Source of the DNA: UBA3069 sp050633465
Lineage (GTDB): Bacteria; Pseudomonadota; Alphaproteobacteria; Rhodobacterales; Rhodobacteraceae
Direction of reading: 5' to 3'
Assembly (NCBI GenBank): GCA_050633465.1
Contig: JBOEGO010000025.1
Location: 12,925 to 76,924, forward strand
Length of the DNA stretch: 64,000 bases
The translations under genes were made by a program, and so were the position numbers. Shown in pieces: positions 49,377 to 59,109 of the stretch (the first letter of the stretch is position 1; each line of letters starts with the position of its first letter). The notes below the pieces were generated by a model, which saw only the letters and a program-made list of their open reading frames with translations, did not search any database and had not been told where the DNA came from.

Positions 49377-52300
49377 ATGGCGCGCAAATTGCCTGCCTCT
49401 GCGGGGGGATTGATTTCGTATTTCACCCGGCACCGCACTGCGGCCAATCTGTTGCTGGTGGTGATGATCGTGTTGGGGTTGATGGCCCTGCCACGGATGC
49501 GGGCGCAGTTTTTCCCTGATGTGGTGTCTGACACCATGTCCGTCAGCGTGGTCTGGGATGGTGCGGGTGCCGAGGACGTGGACCGCGCCATTGTGCAATT
49601 GCTGGAACCGGCCTTGTTGGCGGTGGATGGTGTTGCCGAAAGCACCGCGACATCGCGCGAGGGGCGGGCCGGTATCAGTCTGGAGTTCGAGCCGGGGGTG
49701 GATATGACCCGCGCATCCGAGGATGTGCAATCGGCCGTCGACGCCATCACCAGTTTCCCGGATGAAGCCGAGGAACCGGTGGTCAAGCGGGCCAACTGGG
49801 CCGACACGGTGACCGATGTGGTGATCGCGGGGCCGGTCGCGCCCGAACAACTGGGCCGTTATGCCGATGAAATGGTCACGCGTCTGTTTGCCGGGGGTGT
49901 GACGCGCACCACAATCGTGGGGGTGGCGGCGCCCAATACATTGGTCGAGGTGCCGGTGGCATCCATGATTGCGCATGGTGTGACCATGGCCCAGATCGCC
50001 GAGGCCATCGCCGGAGAGGTCACCGCCGACCCTGCGGGCGACGTGACCGGTGCCAATGCCCGTGTGCGCACAGGTGTGGAAAAGCGCGCCCCTGATCAGA
50101 TCGCGGCCATCATTTTGCGCCGCAACGCCGATGGGTCGACCCTGAGTGTGGGGGATGTGGCGCGGGTGATTGTCGAAGGGTCGGACCGCAACCGCAGCTA
50201 TTATGTGGGCGATGATCCGGCGGTGACGATCCGCGTCAACCGGTCGGATGCCGGCGATGCCATCAAGATGCAGCAGGCGGTGCAGGATGTGGCCGACGCG
50301 ATGGAGCCGACCCTGCCGCAGGGCGTCAAGATCGAGCTGATCCGCACGCGGGCCGAGGCGATTTCGGCCCGATTGGAGATATTGCTGGACAGTGCCAAGG
50401 TGGGGCTGGCGCTGGTTCTGGCGCTGTTGTTCCTGTTTTTGAATGCGCGCACGGCGTTATGGGTGGCGGCGGGGATACCTGTGGCGCTGTTGTCGGCCAT
50501 GGCGCTGATGTATTTCGCGGGGCTGACCATCAACATGATCAGCCTGTTTGCATTGATCATCACACTTGGGATCGTGGTGGATGATGCGATTGTGGTGGGC
50601 GAACATGCCGATGCGCGGGCGCGGCGCGGCGAACCCCCTGTGCAGGCGGCGGAAAACGCGGCGCGGCGCATGACCATGCCGGTTTTCTCATCGACCCTGA
50701 CCACGGTGATTGCGTTTTTCGGGCTGGTGGCGATTGGCGGGCGGTTCGGTGATCTGATCAAGGATATTCCGTTCACGGTGATCGTGGTTTTGATCGCGTC
50801 CCTGGTGGAGTGTTTTCTGATCCTGCCCAACCATATGGCCCATGCGCTGGCGCATTCGGGGCGGGATCATTGGTATGACTGGCCGTCACGGCAGGTCAAT
50901 CGCGGCTTTGATCGGGTGCGGTTGCACCTGTTCCGCCCCTTGATCGGGTTTGTGGTGCGGGCACGTTATGCGGTGCTGGCGGGGGCGGTTTTGTTGCTGG
51001 CGGCGCAGGCGGCGCTGGTGATTGACGGGCGCGTGCAATGGCGGTTTTTCAACCCTCCGGAACGCGGCACGGTATCGGGCGGATTTGCCATGCTAGAGGG
51101 TGCAACCCGCGCCGACAGCATGGAAATGATGCGCGAAATGCAGCGCGCCACCGAGGAATTGGGGCAGGAATACGAGGCCCGATATGGCCGCAATCCGGTG
51201 GATTATGTGATTGCCGAACTGGGCGGCAGTTCGGGGCGCGGGTTGGCGGGGGCCGACAACAAGGACGCCGACCTGTTGGGCGGGATTTCGATAGAGCTGA
51301 TCGACGCGGATTTGCGGCCCGAGTATTCCAGCTTTGCCTTTGTCGGGGAATTGCAGGAACGGGTGCAGCCGCATCCCATGGCCGAGGTTGTCAGTTTTCG
51401 CGGCGGGCGGTCCGGCCCCGGTGGGGACAGTCTGGATGTGCAGTTTTACGGGGCCAGTGCCGCCGATCTGAAAGCCGCCGCCGAGGCGTTGAAAACCGAA
51501 ATGGCCCAATTCCCCGAGGCCAGCGGGGTGGAGGATAATCTGGCCTATGACAAGGTGGAACTGGTGCTGGAACTGACCCCGCAGGGGCAGGCGCTGGGGT
51601 TCAGCATTGACAGTCTGGGCCGTGTGTTGCGCCACCGTTTGAACGGGATCGAGGCCGCGACATATCCCGACGGGCCACGCAGTGCCACGGTGCGGGTGGA
51701 GCTGCCCGAAAGCGAGCTGAGCGCGGATTTTCTGGAACGGATGCAGATGCGCACCGATGCGGGCAACTACGTGCCGCTGGCCGATCTGGTGCGGGTCACC
51801 TCCGAGGCCGGATTTTCCACCGTGCGGCGTGAAAACGGGCTGCGCGTGGTATCGGTGACGGGCGACATCAGTCAGGATGACGCGGCGCGATATGCCGAAA
51901 TCACGCAGGCGTTAGAAGGCGAGATTTTGCCCCGCATCGCCAGTGAAAAACACGTGGAATTCCGTGTTTCGGGGCTAAAAGAGCAGGAAAGCGCGTTTCT
52001 GAATGATGCGCGCACGGGTTTGATTTTGACTTTGGTCGGGATTTATCTGGTGCTGGCATGGGTGTTTGCCAGTTGGACCCGGCCCATGGTGGTGATGGCG
52101 ATCATTCCCTTCGGGTTGGTTGGCACGATTTGGGGGCATTACATCTGGGGTGTGCCGTTGTCGATGTTCACGGTGGTCGGGTTGTTGGGGATGATCGGGA
52201 TTATCATCAATGATTCCATTGTGTTGGTCACCACCATCGACGAATTCGCCGAGGAGCGCGGGCTGCGCCCGTCGATCATTGACGGGGTTTCGGACAGGTT

Positions 52301-52757
52301 GCGCCCTGTGTTGTTGACCACCTTGACCACCGTGTTGGGGCTGGCGCCGTTGTTATACGAGACATCGTCACAGGCGCAGTTTTTGAAGCCGACGGTGATT
52401 ACCCTGTGTTACGGGCTGGGGTTTGGCATGGTGTTGGTGTTGTTGGTGGTGCCTGCGCTGGTGGCGATACAGGCCGATTTTGGCCGCGCGCGGGGTGCAT
52501 TGCGCCACGGGTTGGCGGCGCGGCGCGGCGGTGCCATGCGCCCTGTGATGCGCGGCGGCATGGCGGTGATGCTGGGCTGGCTGGCGGTGACCATGGGCTG
52601 GGCCGCTGTGACGGGCGCGATGTTGGGGCCGCTGGCCGCACTGGGTGCAGGGATGGGCGCGGCATTCGCGGTATTCGTGATTGGGTTGGCGGTGCTGGTG
52701 CTGGCGCTGTTGCTGTTCGGGCAGGTGGTGCGATTGGGCCATCGCCGCGCCTACTAG
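49377..52757 (+). CDS. RND-family efflux transporter permease
   Basis: The 1126-residue proton-driven pump has twelve membrane segments and two large periplasmic loops. The first segment is NLLLVVMIVLGLMALPRM. The hallmark acidic residues of the proton relay are in LIITLGIVVDDAIVVGEHAD. The second-half counterpart reads GLLGMIGIIINDSIVLVTT. The C terminus adds extra hydrophobic helices (MAVMLGWLAVTMGWAAVTGA, AFAVFVIGLAVLVLALLLFG), which is longer than usual. The substrate is unknown. No dedicated regulator gene is adjacent. Confidence 0.93.
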   Translation: MARKLPASAGGLISYFTRHRTAANLLLVVMIVLGLMALPRMRAQFFPDVVSDTMSVSVVWDGAGAEDVDRAIVQLLEPALLAVDGVAESTATSREGRAGISLEFEPGVDMTRASEDVQSAVDAITSFPDEAEEPVVKRANWADTVTDVVIAGPVAPEQLGRYADEMVTRLFAGGVTRTTIVGVAAPNTLVEVPVASMIAHGVTMAQIAEAIAGEVTADPAGDVTGANARVRTGVEKRAPDQIAAIILRRNADGSTLSVGDVARVIVEGSDRNRSYYVGDDPAVTIRVNRSDAGDAIKMQQAVQDVADAMEPTLPQGVKIELIRTRAEAISARLEILLDSAKVGLALVLALLFLFLNARTALWVAAGIPVALLSAMALMYFAGLTINMISLFALIITLGIVVDDAIVVGEHADARARRGEPPVQAAENAARRMTMPVFSSTLTTVIAFFGLVAIGGRFGDLIKDIPFTVIVVLIASLVECFLILPNHMAHALAHSGRDHWYDWPSRQVNRGFDRVRLHLFRPLIGFVVRARYAVLAGAVLLLAAQAALVIDGRVQWRFFNPPERGTVSGGFAMLEGATRADSMEMMREMQRATEELGQEYEARYGRNPVDYVIAELGGSSGRGLAGADNKDADLLGGISIELIDADLRPEYSSFAFVGELQERVQPHPMAEVVSFRGGRSGPGGDSLDVQFYGASAADLKAAAEALKTEMAQFPEASGVEDNLAYDKVELVLELTPQGQALGFSIDSLGRVLRHRLNGIEAATYPDGPRSATVRVELPESELSADFLERMQMRTDAGNYVPLADLVRVTSEAGFSTVRRENGLRVVSVTGDISQDDAARYAEITQALEGEILPRIASEKHVEFRVSGLKEQESAFLNDARTGLILTLVGIYLVLAWVFASWTRPMVVMAIIPFGLVGTIWGHYIWGVPLSMFTVVGLLGMIGIIINDSIVLVTTIDEFAEERGLRPSIIDGVSDRLRPVLLTTLTTVLGLAPLLYETSSQAQFLKPTVITLCYGLGFGMVLVLLVVPALVAIQADFGRARGALRHGLAARRGGAMRPVMRGGMAVMLGWLAVTMGWAAVTGAMLGPLAALGAGMGAAFAVFVIGLAVLVLALLLFGQVVRLGHRRAY

Positions 52758-52798
52758 GGCGGGGCCGGTTCGCCGGAATCAAACTGCATTGTCCTGCG

Positions 52799-53614
52799 TT
52801 ATTCTGCGGTGCAGCCCTGAATATCCACGGCGCGTTGCGTGCCCAGCACGGTCATGCGCAGGCCCGCACGTTCCAGCGCGAATGGCTGGCCCGAGACATG
52901 TTCCAGATCTGCTTCGATCCACAGGGTGTTGCCGTCGCGCCGCGTTGTGGGTTCGGACACCCATACCTGCGGATCGGCGGTTTCCATCACCGCATGTTCG
53001 GGGCCGCCTGTGGCTGGCATGGTCACAGCAGCGCGGATGTGCAGCCCGTTTGCGCTGGGGGTGATCCGGCAGGTGGCGTTTTGCACGCCTGCCTTTCTGG
53101 CGGTCATGGGTTGGTCGCGCAGGGCGGCGGTGATGGCGGGGTTTTTCGGTGTGGCGCTGCCGTTCAGCATGGCGGAGATATCGAGTGTGACGGGCACGCA
53201 GATTTCCTCGCATATGCCGATCTGGAGGGTGCCGTGCAGGGTGACGGGTTGGCCCCTATCCTGTGGGCGCACGGTCAGAGGCAGCACGATTTCGCGTTTA
53301 TAGCCAACGGAGCGCATCCCGTTCTGGGTGAACACATGCGGCGTGGGCCAGTGCAGTGCCACGCCTTGCAGGTTGGTTGATCCGCGCCAGTCGAATTCGG
53401 GCGGGATGCCTGCATCGCCGGGGCTGCGCCAATAGGTTTTCCAGCCCGGTTCCAGTTGCAGTTTCAGCGCGGTGATATGGTCGCCATTGGCAGTTTTCCA
53501 GCCGGTGAGCACACTGGCCTGCACCTTGGTGTCATAGGGATTGGCCGCTGCCGTGGTTGCGGCAAGCCAGGGGGAGGTGGCCGCGAGGGCGCAGAAGGCA
53601 AGGGTGCGTATCAT
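52799..53614 (-). CDS. Secreted DsbD N-terminal-domain protein
   Basis: The 271-residue protein has a signal peptide (MIRTLAFCALAATSPWLAAT). A single immunoglobulin-like DsbD-N domain follows, with GWKTYWRSPGDAGIPPEFDW and the Cys pair in IGICEEICVPVTLD near residue 130. A C-terminal part shows WVSEPTTRRDGNTLWIEADL. It lacks the membrane and thioredoxin domains of full DsbD, so it may receive electrons from another DsbD/CcdA-type protein in the periplasm. The ATG at 53614 is used; the long in-frame extension beyond it crosses the divergent yqgE start. It converges with the RND gene. Confidence 0.8.
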   Translation of the reverse strand: MIRTLAFCALAATSPWLAATTAAANPYDTKVQASVLTGWKTANGDHITALKLQLEPGWKTYWRSPGDAGIPPEFDWRGSTNLQGVALHWPTPHVFTQNGMRSVGYKREIVLPLTVRPQDRGQPVTLHGTLQIGICEEICVPVTLDISAMLNGSATPKNPAITAALRDQPMTARKAGVQNATCRITPSANGLHIRAAVTMPATGGPEHAVMETADPQVWVSEPTTRRDGNTLWIEADLEHVSGQPFALERAGLRMTVLGTQRAVDIQGCTAE

Positions 53615-53768
53615 GGGGATTTGATGCGCTGAACGGGCTGAAACCTCAACACACGAAATGGCGAGTTTTTGGGGCTGTTGCGTGATCGGGGTGGTGAAAG
53701 GGCGGGGTTTTGCTTGCCTTGTGGGGGGTGTGACCCCATGTTTGACGGGTTGATACAACGGAGCGGAA

Positions 53769-54368
53769 ATGACCCCGACAGAGGATAGCACCGGTGGCGC
53801 GGATGGCGCTGTGATGGACCTGACCGGCAAGTTGCTGATTGCGATGCCGGGCATGGGGGATGCGCGGTTTGAACATTCGGTGATCTATATTTGTGCGCAT
53901 TCGCCCGAGGGTGCGATGGGGTTGATCATCAACAAGCCCAGCCCCGATATTGCCATGCGCGATTTGCTGGAGCAGCTGGAGTTGGGCGTGGCGCCGGGGC
54001 TGCCGCAGATGCCGGTGCATTTTGGCGGTCCGGTCGAACATGCGCGCGGGTTCGTGTTGCATTCGCCGGATTTCACATCGGCGGCGCATTCGCTGCGGGT
54101 GGATGCGCGGTTTCGCATGACTGGAACGCTGGATATTCTGGAGGCGATGGGTCAGGGCAACGGGCCAGAGCGGGCGATTTTGGCGCTGGGCTATGCCGGA
54201 TGGGGCGAGGGCCAGTTGGAAAGCGAGATTGCGCAGAACGCATGGTTGACCTGTGATGCATCGCCCGAGTTGGTGTTTGGCGCTGCGGATGAGGGCAAGT
54301 GGGAGGCGGCGCTGGGCACATTGGGTGTGAGCGCGTTGAGCCTGTCGAGCGAGGCGGGGCACGCCTGA
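53769..54368 (+). CDS. YqgE/AlgH family protein (UPF0301)
   Basis: The 199-residue protein has the family signatures GKLLIAMPGMGDARFEHSVI, HSPEGAMGLIINKPSPDI, HFGGPVEHARGFVLHS and ALGYAGWGEGQLESEIAQNA. Related proteins have been linked to regulation of alginate and stress genes, but the biochemical role is not settled. It is divergent from the DsbD-N gene with about 150 bases between, which should hold both promoters. Confidence 0.92.
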   Translation: MTPTEDSTGGADGAVMDLTGKLLIAMPGMGDARFEHSVIYICAHSPEGAMGLIINKPSPDIAMRDLLEQLELGVAPGLPQMPVHFGGPVEHARGFVLHSPDFTSAAHSLRVDARFRMTGTLDILEAMGQGNGPERAILALGYAGWGEGQLESEIAQNAWLTCDASPELVFGAADEGKWEAALGTLGVSALSLSSEAGHA

Positions 54369-54400
54369 GGCGGTTGGGCCTGTGGATGTGTTCTGATTTT

Positions 54401-54477
54401 AGGTATTTAGGGAACAATGAAGCGGTGTGGCGGGAGTGGGAGCCTGCGGCGCGCGCATTTGTGGAACAAAGAAGCGG
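54401..54477 (+). repeat. Two AGGTATTT/GAACA-type motifs in tandem
   Basis: AGGTATTTAGGGAACAATGA followed by AGCGG (54401-54425) and GCATTTGTGGAACAAAGAAG followed by CGG (54455-54477) are relatives of the motifs at 33867 and 47753. They lie just after yqgE. Confidence 0.55.
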
Positions 54478-54540
54478 TTTGGCCGGGCGTTTGTGGCGGG
54501 TGGTGCCGAGCGCAGCGAGGCCATGCCCAACCGGCGAATG

Positions 54541-54558
54541 CACCCCCCCGTGGGGGTG
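54541..54558. terminator. Hairpin between convergent yqgE and tsaC/sua5
   Basis: CACCCCC and GGGGGTG form a 7-bp stem with a CCGT loop, followed by TTT on the plus strand. It lies in the 212-base gap between converging genes. Confidence 0.6.
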
Positions 54559-54580
54559 TTTGAGCGGGCGGGAGTTTTTG

Positions 54581-55525
54581 TTACGGGCGCGGCGCGGCGG
54601 CGCGGCGCAGGCGGTCGTTGATGGCGCGGCCAAGGCCGATGTCGGGGATCGGGGCCACAGCGATGGGTTTTGACTGGTTGTCCAGATCGTGCAGGGCGCG
54701 AAACAGGTTTGCGGCGGCTTCGGTCAGGTTGCCGGATTCCGACAGGTTTTGATCGCATTCCATATGGCCAAAACCCAGCAGCAGTTCGTTTTTATCTGCT
54801 TGGGTGGCGTTCAGCCGCACGCGGGCTTTGGGGGCGTAGTGGCTGGCCATTTGGCCCGGTGCGGTCAGGGTATCGGTGTCTGAATGCAGGCGCAGGGGGG
54901 TGTTTAGCACCTGTTCTATATCTTCGGCTGCGATGCCGCCGGGGCGCAGCAGGGTGGGGGTGTTATCTGCCAGTCCGAGGATCGTGGATTCGACGCCGAC
55001 GGTGCAGGGGCCGCCGTCGAGGATGGCTTCGATCCGGCCATGCAGCCCGTCGCGGACGTGATCGGCGGTTGTGGGGGAAATGCGCCCCGAGGGGTTGGCC
55101 GAGGGTGCGGCAAGCGGGCCGCCGTAGCGGTTCAGCAGTTCTGCGGCCAGCGGGTGGGCGGGCACGCGCAGCGCCAGCGTATCCAGCCCTGCCGTGACCA
55201 GTGGTGACAGCCCGTGCCCCTGTTTCAGCGGCAGCACCAGCGTCAGCGGCCCCGGCCAGAAGGCCCGCGCCAGACGGTCGGCCATGGGGGACCATTGCAC
55301 GAAGTGTTGTGCCCGTTCCGTTGATGCCACATGCACGATCAGCGGGTTGAAGTGTGGTCTGCCCTTGGCGTCGAATATCCGCGCCACGGCCATGTCATCG
55401 CGGGCATCCGCCCCCAGGCCATAGACCGTTTCGGTGGGGAAGGCGACCAGAGCGCCCGCCGCCAGCAGGTCGCAGGCATGTGCCAGCCCTGTATCGTCGG
55501 GCAACAGCAGTTTGGTCGCTAACAT
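54581..55525 (-). CDS. L-threonylcarbamoyladenylate synthase (Sua5/TsaC)
   Basis: This enzyme makes the threonylcarbamoyl-AMP used for the t6A modification at A37 of ANN-decoding tRNAs. The YrdC domain shows AFPTETVYGLGADARDD near residue 25, DAKGRPHFNPLIVHV near 50 and APSANPSGRISPTTADHV near 135. A C-terminal Sua5 domain (SHYAPKARVRLNATQ onward) gives a 314-residue protein, so it is the long Sua5 type. The ATG at 55525 is used rather than the TTG at 55531. Confidence 0.93.
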   Translation of the reverse strand: MLATKLLLPDDTGLAHACDLLAAGALVAFPTETVYGLGADARDDMAVARIFDAKGRPHFNPLIVHVASTERAQHFVQWSPMADRLARAFWPGPLTLVLPLKQGHGLSPLVTAGLDTLALRVPAHPLAAELLNRYGGPLAAPSANPSGRISPTTADHVRDGLHGRIEAILDGGPCTVGVESTILGLADNTPTLLRPGGIAAEDIEQVLNTPLRLHSDTDTLTAPGQMASHYAPKARVRLNATQADKNELLLGFGHMECDQNLSESGNLTEAAANLFRALHDLDNQSKPIAVAPIPDIGLGRAINDRLRRAAAPRP

Positions 55526-55664
55526 ATGCAAATTCCGGTGACGCGGCGTTTCAGTTGCCTGACAGGGGGTGATCTTTACCTTGCAAGGTCAGTCAAGATG
55601 CATACAAGCGGCAGCCAGAAAAACCAAGGGCCTTGCCCGTTTGTCCCCCCAAGGAGGAGCCACC

Positions 55665-57368
55665 ATGCCGTTTCGAGCCCCCGTTGATGATTTCCGTTTT
55701 ATCCTGTCGCATGTTGCCCCCATGGCCAAGTTGGTCCAGACCGAGGCCTTTGCCGAGGCCACGCCTGATATGACCGATGCAGTATTGGGCGAGATGGGCA
55801 AGCTGATGGAGGAGGTGATGGAGCCGACCCGTCGCAATGGTGACATCGAGGGTGCGGTATTGGAAAACGGGGTTGTGCGGACCTCTCCCGGGTTCAAGGA
55901 CGCGTTCCAGAAGCTGGCCGAGGGCGGCTGGATCGGTATTTCCGCCAGCACCGAATATGGTGGCATGGGGTTGCCCCTGGCGATGACCACGGCGCTGCAT
56001 GATATGATGAGCGCGACCAATATGGCGCTGGGGTTGAACCCGTTGTTGACGCAGGGCCAGATCGAGGCGCTGGAGCATCACGCCAGCGACGAATTGAAAG
56101 AGTTGTATTTGCCGCGCCTGATCAGTGGTGAATGGACCGGCACCATGAACCTGACCGAACCGCAGGCCGGATCGGATGTGGGGGCGTTGAAATCCAAGGC
56201 CGAACCCAATGGCGATGGCACCTATGCTGTCACCGGGCAAAAGATTTTCATCACATGGGGGGACCATGATTTTGGCGGCAATGTCTGCCATCTGGTTCTG
56301 GCGCGTCTGCCTGATGGTGTGGCGGGCACCAAGGGGATTTCGCTGTTCATGGTGCCCAAGTTCATTCCCGACGAGGATGGCAATCTGGGCGCGCGCAACA
56401 GCCTGTCGGTGGTCAGTCTGGAACACAAGTTGGGCATTCACGGCAGCCCCACCGCCGTGATGCAGTTCGACGGGGCCAGGGGTTGGCTGGTTGGTGCGCC
56501 GCACAAGGGCATGGCCGCGATGTTCACCATGATGAACAACGCCCGCCTGTCGGTCGGTGCCGAGGGCGTGGGCATTGCCGAGGGCGCGACCCAGGCCGCC
56601 ACCGCCTATGCCGCAGAGCGCAAGCAGATGGGGGCGATCATCGAACACGCCGATGTGCGCCGCATGTTGTTGACCATGAAGGCCGAGACATTCGCGGCCC
56701 GTTCCATCGCGATGAATTGCGCTGTGGCGCTGGATATGGGCACGGCCACGGGCGATGTGGAATGGGCCGCACGCGGGGCCTTTCTTACCCCGATCGCCAA
56801 GGCATTCGGATCGGACACCGGCATTGCCGTGGCCGAAATGGGGGTGCAGGTGCATGGCGGCATGGGTTTCATCGAGGAAACCGGCGCGGCGCAATACAGC
56901 CGCGATGGCCGCATCACCGCGATATACGAGGGCACCAACGGCATTCAGGCGATGGATCTGGTGGCCCGCAAGATGATGGACGGGGGCGACGCCGCATTCA
57001 CCCTGCTGGACGAGATCGAGGCCAACGCAGAGCGCGCCCGTTGCAAACACCCCGAGTTGAGCGCGCTGGCAGAGCCCGTGTGGCAGGCCAGCGAAAACAT
57101 GCGCGAGGCGGTGGAGTGGCTGGTCACGCAGGATGATATGAACACCCGTTTCGCGGGCTGTGTGCCGTTTTTGCGGGCATTCGCACGGGTGTTGGGCGGG
57201 CAATACCATCTGGTTGCTGCCATGACCGAGGACGGCAACGGCCCGCGCACCAAGCTGGCGCGGTTCTATATCAACCGTCTGCTGCCCGAACACGAGGGGT
57301 TGCTGACCCATGCCCGCGCCGGTGCCGGTGATCTGTATGATTTCAGCCTAGACGAGCTGACCGCGTGA
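55665..57368 (+). CDS. Acyl-CoA dehydrogenase, DmdC-like long form
   Basis: This FAD enzyme oxidises an acyl-CoA at the alpha-beta bond. The 567-residue length with an extra C-terminal domain, the start MPFRAPVDDFRFILSHVAPM and the active-site region RDGRITAIYEGTNGIQAMDL match the DmdC group. That group includes methylmercaptopropionyl-CoA dehydrogenases of the DMSP demethylation route in roseobacters. MNLTEPQAGSDVGALKSKAE is the flavin-binding segment. AAGGAGGAG precedes the ATG. dmdA, dmdB and dmdD are not present here, so the substrate stays open. It overlaps the next gene by GTGA. Confidence 0.88.
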   Translation: MPFRAPVDDFRFILSHVAPMAKLVQTEAFAEATPDMTDAVLGEMGKLMEEVMEPTRRNGDIEGAVLENGVVRTSPGFKDAFQKLAEGGWIGISASTEYGGMGLPLAMTTALHDMMSATNMALGLNPLLTQGQIEALEHHASDELKELYLPRLISGEWTGTMNLTEPQAGSDVGALKSKAEPNGDGTYAVTGQKIFITWGDHDFGGNVCHLVLARLPDGVAGTKGISLFMVPKFIPDEDGNLGARNSLSVVSLEHKLGIHGSPTAVMQFDGARGWLVGAPHKGMAAMFTMMNNARLSVGAEGVGIAEGATQAATAYAAERKQMGAIIEHADVRRMLLTMKAETFAARSIAMNCAVALDMGTATGDVEWAARGAFLTPIAKAFGSDTGIAVAEMGVQVHGGMGFIEETGAAQYSRDGRITAIYEGTNGIQAMDLVARKMMDGGDAAFTLLDEIEANAERARCKHPELSALAEPVWQASENMREAVEWLVTQDDMNTRFAGCVPFLRAFARVLGGQYHLVAAMTEDGNGPRTKLARFYINRLLPEHEGLLTHARAGAGDLYDFSLDELTA

Positions 57369-58414
57369 GTGTGGCCGGCCCCACGGGCAAGCTGCGCTAT
57401 CCCTATGAGGATGCACCCGCGCCGGGCGAAGCGGTTGAGGTCGCGCCCGGTGTGTTGTGGTTGCGCCTGCCGCTGCCCATGGCGCTGGATCATGTGAACA
57501 TCTATGCCATTGACGAGGGCGATCATTGGTCGATCGTCGATGCAGGGGTCTATTCGAAAAAGATGGTCACCCTGTGGGAGCAGATCATCGCAGGCCCGTT
57601 GCAGGGCAAACCCGTGGGGCGGGTCATTCTGACCCATCACCACCCTGATCACGTTGGCATGGCGGGTTGGTTCGTGGAACGCGGGGCCGAATTGGTCACC
57701 ACGCGCACTGCTTATCTGATGAGCCGGATGCTGATACTGGATGTCGAAGAAGAGGTGAGCGAGCAGGCCAGGACGTTCTGGCGTCGCGCGGGCATGGCCC
57801 CCGAAGTATACGCCGAACGCAGCGCCGCCCGCCCGTTCAATTTTACCGATATTTGCCATGCGCTGCCCGTGGGGTTCACCCGTTTGCAACAGGGTGACAG
57901 GTTTCGCGCAGGCGGGCGCGACTGGGATGTGCATATCGGCAATGGCCATGCCCCCGAACACCTGACCTTATGGAGTCAGGATGACAATCTGGTGCTGGCG
58001 GGGGATCAGATTTTATCGTCGATCAGCCCCAATATCGGCGTCCACCCCACCGAACCCGAGGCCGACCCCGTGGGCGACTGGTTGGAAGCCTGCGAGCGGC
58101 TGTCGCATCTGGCGCGGGCCGATCATCTGGTGCTGGGGGGGCATAAGCTGCCCTTTACCGGGTTGCCGGTGCGGATGCGCCAGTTGATCGACAACCACCA
58201 CGGCGGATTGCGTCGTTTGCTGGCACATCTGGACAGCCCGAAAACGGCGGTTGAATGTTTCGCCCCCCTGTTCAAGCGCAAGATCGACAGCGGCACCTAT
58301 GGGTTGGCCATGGTCGAGGCCTATGCCCATGTCAGCCATCTGTATCAAACGGGCGAGGTCACCCGCAGCCTGCGCGAAGACGGGGCTTGGCTGTGGCAGC
58401 GGGCGCAGGGTTAG
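57365..58414 (+). CDS. MBL-fold metallo-hydrolase
   Basis: The 349-residue protein starts at GTG in a GTGA overlap with the dehydrogenase. It has the metal-binding VILTHHHPDHVGMAGWF near residue 85, GNGHAPEHLTLWSQDDN near 195 and LVLAGDQILSSISPNIGVHP near 210. The MBL superfamily includes glyoxalase II-like thioesterases. Coupling to an acyl-CoA dehydrogenase makes a CoA- or glutathione-thioester hydrolase plausible, but this is inference. Confidence 0.88.
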   Translation: MSVAGPTGKLRYPYEDAPAPGEAVEVAPGVLWLRLPLPMALDHVNIYAIDEGDHWSIVDAGVYSKKMVTLWEQIIAGPLQGKPVGRVILTHHHPDHVGMAGWFVERGAELVTTRTAYLMSRMLILDVEEEVSEQARTFWRRAGMAPEVYAERSAARPFNFTDICHALPVGFTRLQQGDRFRAGGRDWDVHIGNGHAPEHLTLWSQDDNLVLAGDQILSSISPNIGVHPTEPEADPVGDWLEACERLSHLARADHLVLGGHKLPFTGLPVRMRQLIDNHHGGLRRLLAHLDSPKTAVECFAPLFKRKIDSGTYGLAMVEAYAHVSHLYQTGEVTRSLREDGAWLWQRAQG

Positions 58415-58452
58415 GGTAACATCCGCGTCGCAACAGGACCGGAGTAACCCCC

Positions 58453-58986
58453 ATGGATGACGAAATCCGCACCTCTGCCGAGGCGCATGAAAACGACGCC
58501 CTGCCCAAGCGCCGCGAGGTTCATGCCGACCCGCAGGCCAAGGGCGACACATCCATCCCCGAGGGGATGACCGCCAAGCCGGTAAAGCAGAAAAGCGCCG
58601 CCGAGTGGGCCTATGAGCGGCTGATCCTGTATATCAAGAATTTCGAGGAAACCCTGAACACCGACCAAGAGGTCGCCATGGGGTTTGCGGGCGGCGAGGC
58701 GGGCGTTTTGCGGATCGAGGGCATGGGGTTTTTCGACCCTGATATTGTGACGTTCTACGGCACTGATGAATACGGTGCGAAAACCCAGCTTATCCAGCAT
58801 GTGACGCAACTGGCCGTGATCCTGCGCGCCATTCCGCGTGCCGATCTGGAAGGCGACGCCGAAGAAGAAGAACCACCGCGCCGGATCGGTTTTCGTCTGG
58901 CCAAGGCGCTGGAGGAAGACAACGCAACGCAAGACACTGTGGATGCGGGGGCGGATGCGGGGGCGGATGCGGATGCGGGGGCGTAA
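58453..58986 (+). CDS. Conserved Rhodobacterales protein (probably DUF6173), function unknown
   Basis: The 177-residue soluble protein has a conserved core, KSAAEWAYERLILYIKNFEE and EVAMGFAGGEAGVLRIEGMG with FDPDIVTFYGTDEYGAKTQL, that I associate with DUF6173. The tail ends DAGADAGADADAGA, encoded by 12-base repeats of GATGCGGGGGCG between 58942 and 58983. GGAG precedes the ATG. No activity is known to me. Confidence 0.75.
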   Translation: MDDEIRTSAEAHENDALPKRREVHADPQAKGDTSIPEGMTAKPVKQKSAAEWAYERLILYIKNFEETLNTDQEVAMGFAGGEAGVLRIEGMGFFDPDIVTFYGTDEYGAKTQLIQHVTQLAVILRAIPRADLEGDAEEEEPPRRIGFRLAKALEEDNATQDTVDAGADAGADADAGA

Positions 58987-59109
58987 CCTTTTGGCAAGCG
59001 CGGGCATTTAGGATCGGCCTGGCAAAACCTGCCCGATTCCACTGATGACAGGGCGGTTAGAATCCGGTAATCAGCGGGTAACAGCGATATTACCAAAGGA
59101 ATGCGCAAA

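Noticed and set aside
55593..57311. 572-codon open frame on the minus strand
   Set aside because: It lies entirely antisense to the acyl-CoA dehydrogenase, is rich in His and Gln, and has no family resemblance. It is a codon-bias shadow.
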